The position numbers were made by a program, and so were the translations under genes. The notes under the pieces are model-generated. The model saw only the letters and a list, made by a program, of their open reading frames with translations, was not told where the DNA came from and did no database searches. From Cryobacterium sp. PH31-L1 (lineage in GTDB: Bacteria; Actinomycetota; Actinomycetes; Actinomycetales; Microbacteriaceae): a DNA stretch of 64,000 nt. This document shows positions 63,023 to 64,000 of the stretch, in pieces. Position 1 is the first letter of the stretch. Each line of letters begins with the position of its first letter. The DNA is taken from NCBI RefSeq assembly GCF_030063145.1, contig NZ_JASISM010000005.1, forward strand, positions 62,001 to 126,000, written 5' to 3'.

Positions 63023-63047
63023 CTTTACCTACGGTACCGAGGTGAAG
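63023..63047. promoter_or_regulatory. Palindrome between the two merR genes
   Basis: CTTTACCT (63023-63030) and AGGTGAAG (63040-63047) are inverted with one mismatch, around the self-palindrome CGGTACCG (63032-63039). A 25-bp operator-like site in the 296-bp gap, where the downstream merR promoter should lie. The rest of the gap shows nothing else I can name. Confidence 0.4.
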
Positions 63048-63170
63048 TGCCTCGCGGCCTGACATTCACGTGACCGATTTGGCGTGTCGGTCGAGTGCCG
63101 ACGGCCCCGCCAGGAACCGACCGGATCAAATCGACGACGGTGTCGCTTTGTGCCTGAGTCAGTCTACGAC

Positions 63171-63899
63171 CTAGTTGGTCAGTCGGCCCAGTGCGGAGCG
63201 AATCAGGCTGCCTCGAATGACCTCGAGTTGTCCGGCGATTTCGACCGCCATTTCGGCCGCCTTGGCCCGGCTGGAGGCGTCTTTACGCCGGGCTAGCGGC
63301 ACGAGCGCACTCTCGATGAGGCCGAGTTCGCGTTCGGCCGCACCACGAAAGCCTCGGAGGTGCCGCGGTTCGATTCCACTGCGTTGCAGCTCGACGAGGG
63401 CCCGCAGCACGTGCAGCACGCTGTCGCCGTAGTGTTCGGCGGGCAGAATGATCGACGCGGAGACAGCATCGTGCAGCAGCGTTGCGGATGCCCCGGCTTC
63501 GCGCAGCAGTTCGTCGCGGGTGAGACGACGAGACGTGCCGAGCATCGACGCTCCGGGGGTGGTTCCGCCAGGCAAGACCGGCGACAGCCCGGCATCCAGA
63601 TCATCCAGATAGGAGCGAATGACCTTCAAGGGAAGGTAGTGATAGCGCTGCATCGACAGGATCAGTCGAAGGCGATCGACGTCGCTGGCGCAGAACTTTC
63701 GATAGCCGGATTCCGTGCGTGCCGGGGCGACGAGGCCCTGTTCCTCGAGAAAACGCAGTTTCGACGGAGTCAGTTCGGTGAATTCCGGGGTGAGGCGTGC
63801 CAGGACTTGGCCGATGCTCAGTAACGGCGCTGATCCCGGAGCTTGCCCTTGAGCTTCCGACACAGACACAGCGCGAACCTGGGCGGAGTTTGCCGCCAC
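63171..63899 (-). CDS. MerR-family regulator (FtsR/Rv1828-like)
   Basis: 242 residues. LLSIGQVLARLTPEFTELTPSKLRFLEEQGL is the MerR N-terminal helix-turn-helix (described in blocks: SIGQVLARLTPEF, SKLRFLEEQGL), then RTESGYRKFCASDVDRLRLIL and YHYLPLKVIRSYLDDLD. This is the FtsR/Rv1828 subgroup; FtsR of Corynebacterium activates ftsZ. GTG start shares one base with the upstream FHA stop (TAGTG). The C-terminal helical region is about 120 residues with no metal-binding Cys. Confidence 0.88.
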   Translation of the reverse strand: MAANSAQVRAVSVSEAQGQAPGSAPLLSIGQVLARLTPEFTELTPSKLRFLEEQGLVAPARTESGYRKFCASDVDRLRLILSMQRYHYLPLKVIRSYLDDLDAGLSPVLPGGTTPGASMLGTSRRLTRDELLREAGASATLLHDAVSASIILPAEHYGDSVLHVLRALVELQRSGIEPRHLRGFRGAAERELGLIESALVPLARRKDASSRAKAAEMAVEIAGQLEVIRGSLIRSALGRLTN

Positions 63900-64000
63900 T
63901 ATTCGCTCGCCGCGCGGGCGAGGTCGAAGCGCGAGGCGTAGAAGGTGAGACGAAATTTGCCGACCTGCACCTCGGCACCGTCGGTCAGAGCGGCGGTTTC
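63899..64000 (-). CDS. FHA-domain protein, GarA/OdhI type (3' end only)
   Basis: Only the last 33 residues are in the window, ending GKFRLTFYASRFDLARAASE. LTDGAEVQVGKFRLTF is the usual last strand of the FHA fold in GarA/OdhI, the phospho-regulated inhibitor of 2-oxoglutarate dehydrogenase. Its position directly before an FtsR/Rv1828-like MerR gene is the standard actinobacterial order, which supports the call. The phospho-Thr N-terminus is outside. Confidence 0.75.
   Translation of the reverse strand, partial: ETAALTDGAEVQVGKFRLTFYASRFDLARAASE

Noticed and set aside
1-64000. CRISPR array, tRNA, rRNA, insertion sequence or prophage
   Set aside because: No regularly spaced repeats, no tRNA cloverleaf or rRNA core, no transposase or integrase motif seen on either strand.

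Overview
The window is ordinary chromosome from a high-GC Gram-positive actinobacterium, most likely family Microbacteriaceae (Cryobacterium/Leifsonia-like; this placement is inference). Signs are the division and cell-wall cluster ordered mraZ-rsmH-ftsL-ftsI-murE-murF-mraY-murD-ftsW-murG-murC-ftsQ-ftsZ-yggS-sepF-yggT-divIVA-lspA, no ftsA or minCDE, a PASTA-type PknL kinase beside an Rv2175c-like protein and class II aroG, frequent GTG starts, GTGA/ATGA overlaps, and a MurE lacking the mDAP signature, as expected for B-type peptidoglycan. I found no tRNA, rRNA, CRISPR array, insertion sequence, prophage or secretion-system locus.

Layout. 1-4936 (minus): cytochrome bd oxidase operon cydABDC, cydC cut by the window edge. 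4973-6444: two inverted-repeat operators, then a BlaI-type repressor and an M56 membrane metallopeptidase on plus. 6455-9687 (minus): osmoprotectant ABC operon. 9871-11719: TetR regulator and an APP1-type phosphatase. 11754-15424 (minus): NitT/TauT-type ABC importer. 15637-18564 (minus): hisD, nrdR, pyrD. 18641-20232: flavin reductase-like protein and an acyltransferase. 20299-26064 (minus): dnaE, an RluD-family synthase, lspA, divIVA. 26214-44072 (minus): the division and wall cluster. 44352-49993: DUF3040 protein, idsA-type prenyl synthase, Rv2175c-like protein, a LysM/muralytic protein and the PASTA kinase. 50404-56331: aroG, plsC, glucokinase, acyl-CoA ligase, peptide deformylase. 56385-64000: an EspI/MinD-like ATPase, pyruvate carboxylase, a ParA-like ATPase, two MerR regulators and the end of a GarA/OdhI-type FHA protein.

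How it works together. Much of the window builds and partitions the cell envelope: precursor synthesis (murC-G, mraY), septal synthesis (ftsI, ftsW, ftsQ, ftsL), the Z ring and its anchor (ftsZ, sepF), polar growth (divIVA), lipid carrier chemistry (prenyl synthase, acyltransferases) and wall sensing (PASTA kinase with adjacent LysM hydrolase-like protein). From idsA to the acyl-CoA ligase, the order follows the Mycobacterium tuberculosis Rv2173-Rv2187 neighbourhood as I remember it.

No cassette of unknown genes that would make a new multi-gene system is present. The unexplained signals are at DNA level: (1) the 9-mer GCATCCGCT/AGCGGATGC, 24 exact copies by eye; (2) two copies of a roughly 92-nt hairpin element with conserved flanks and a diverged but still paired 24-bp stem, both between convergent genes; (3) a pair of 7-3-7 operators over the cydA/blaI divergent promoters; (4) a recurring TAGGCT or TAGAAT hexamer 6-9 nt before start codons, suggesting leaderless transcripts.
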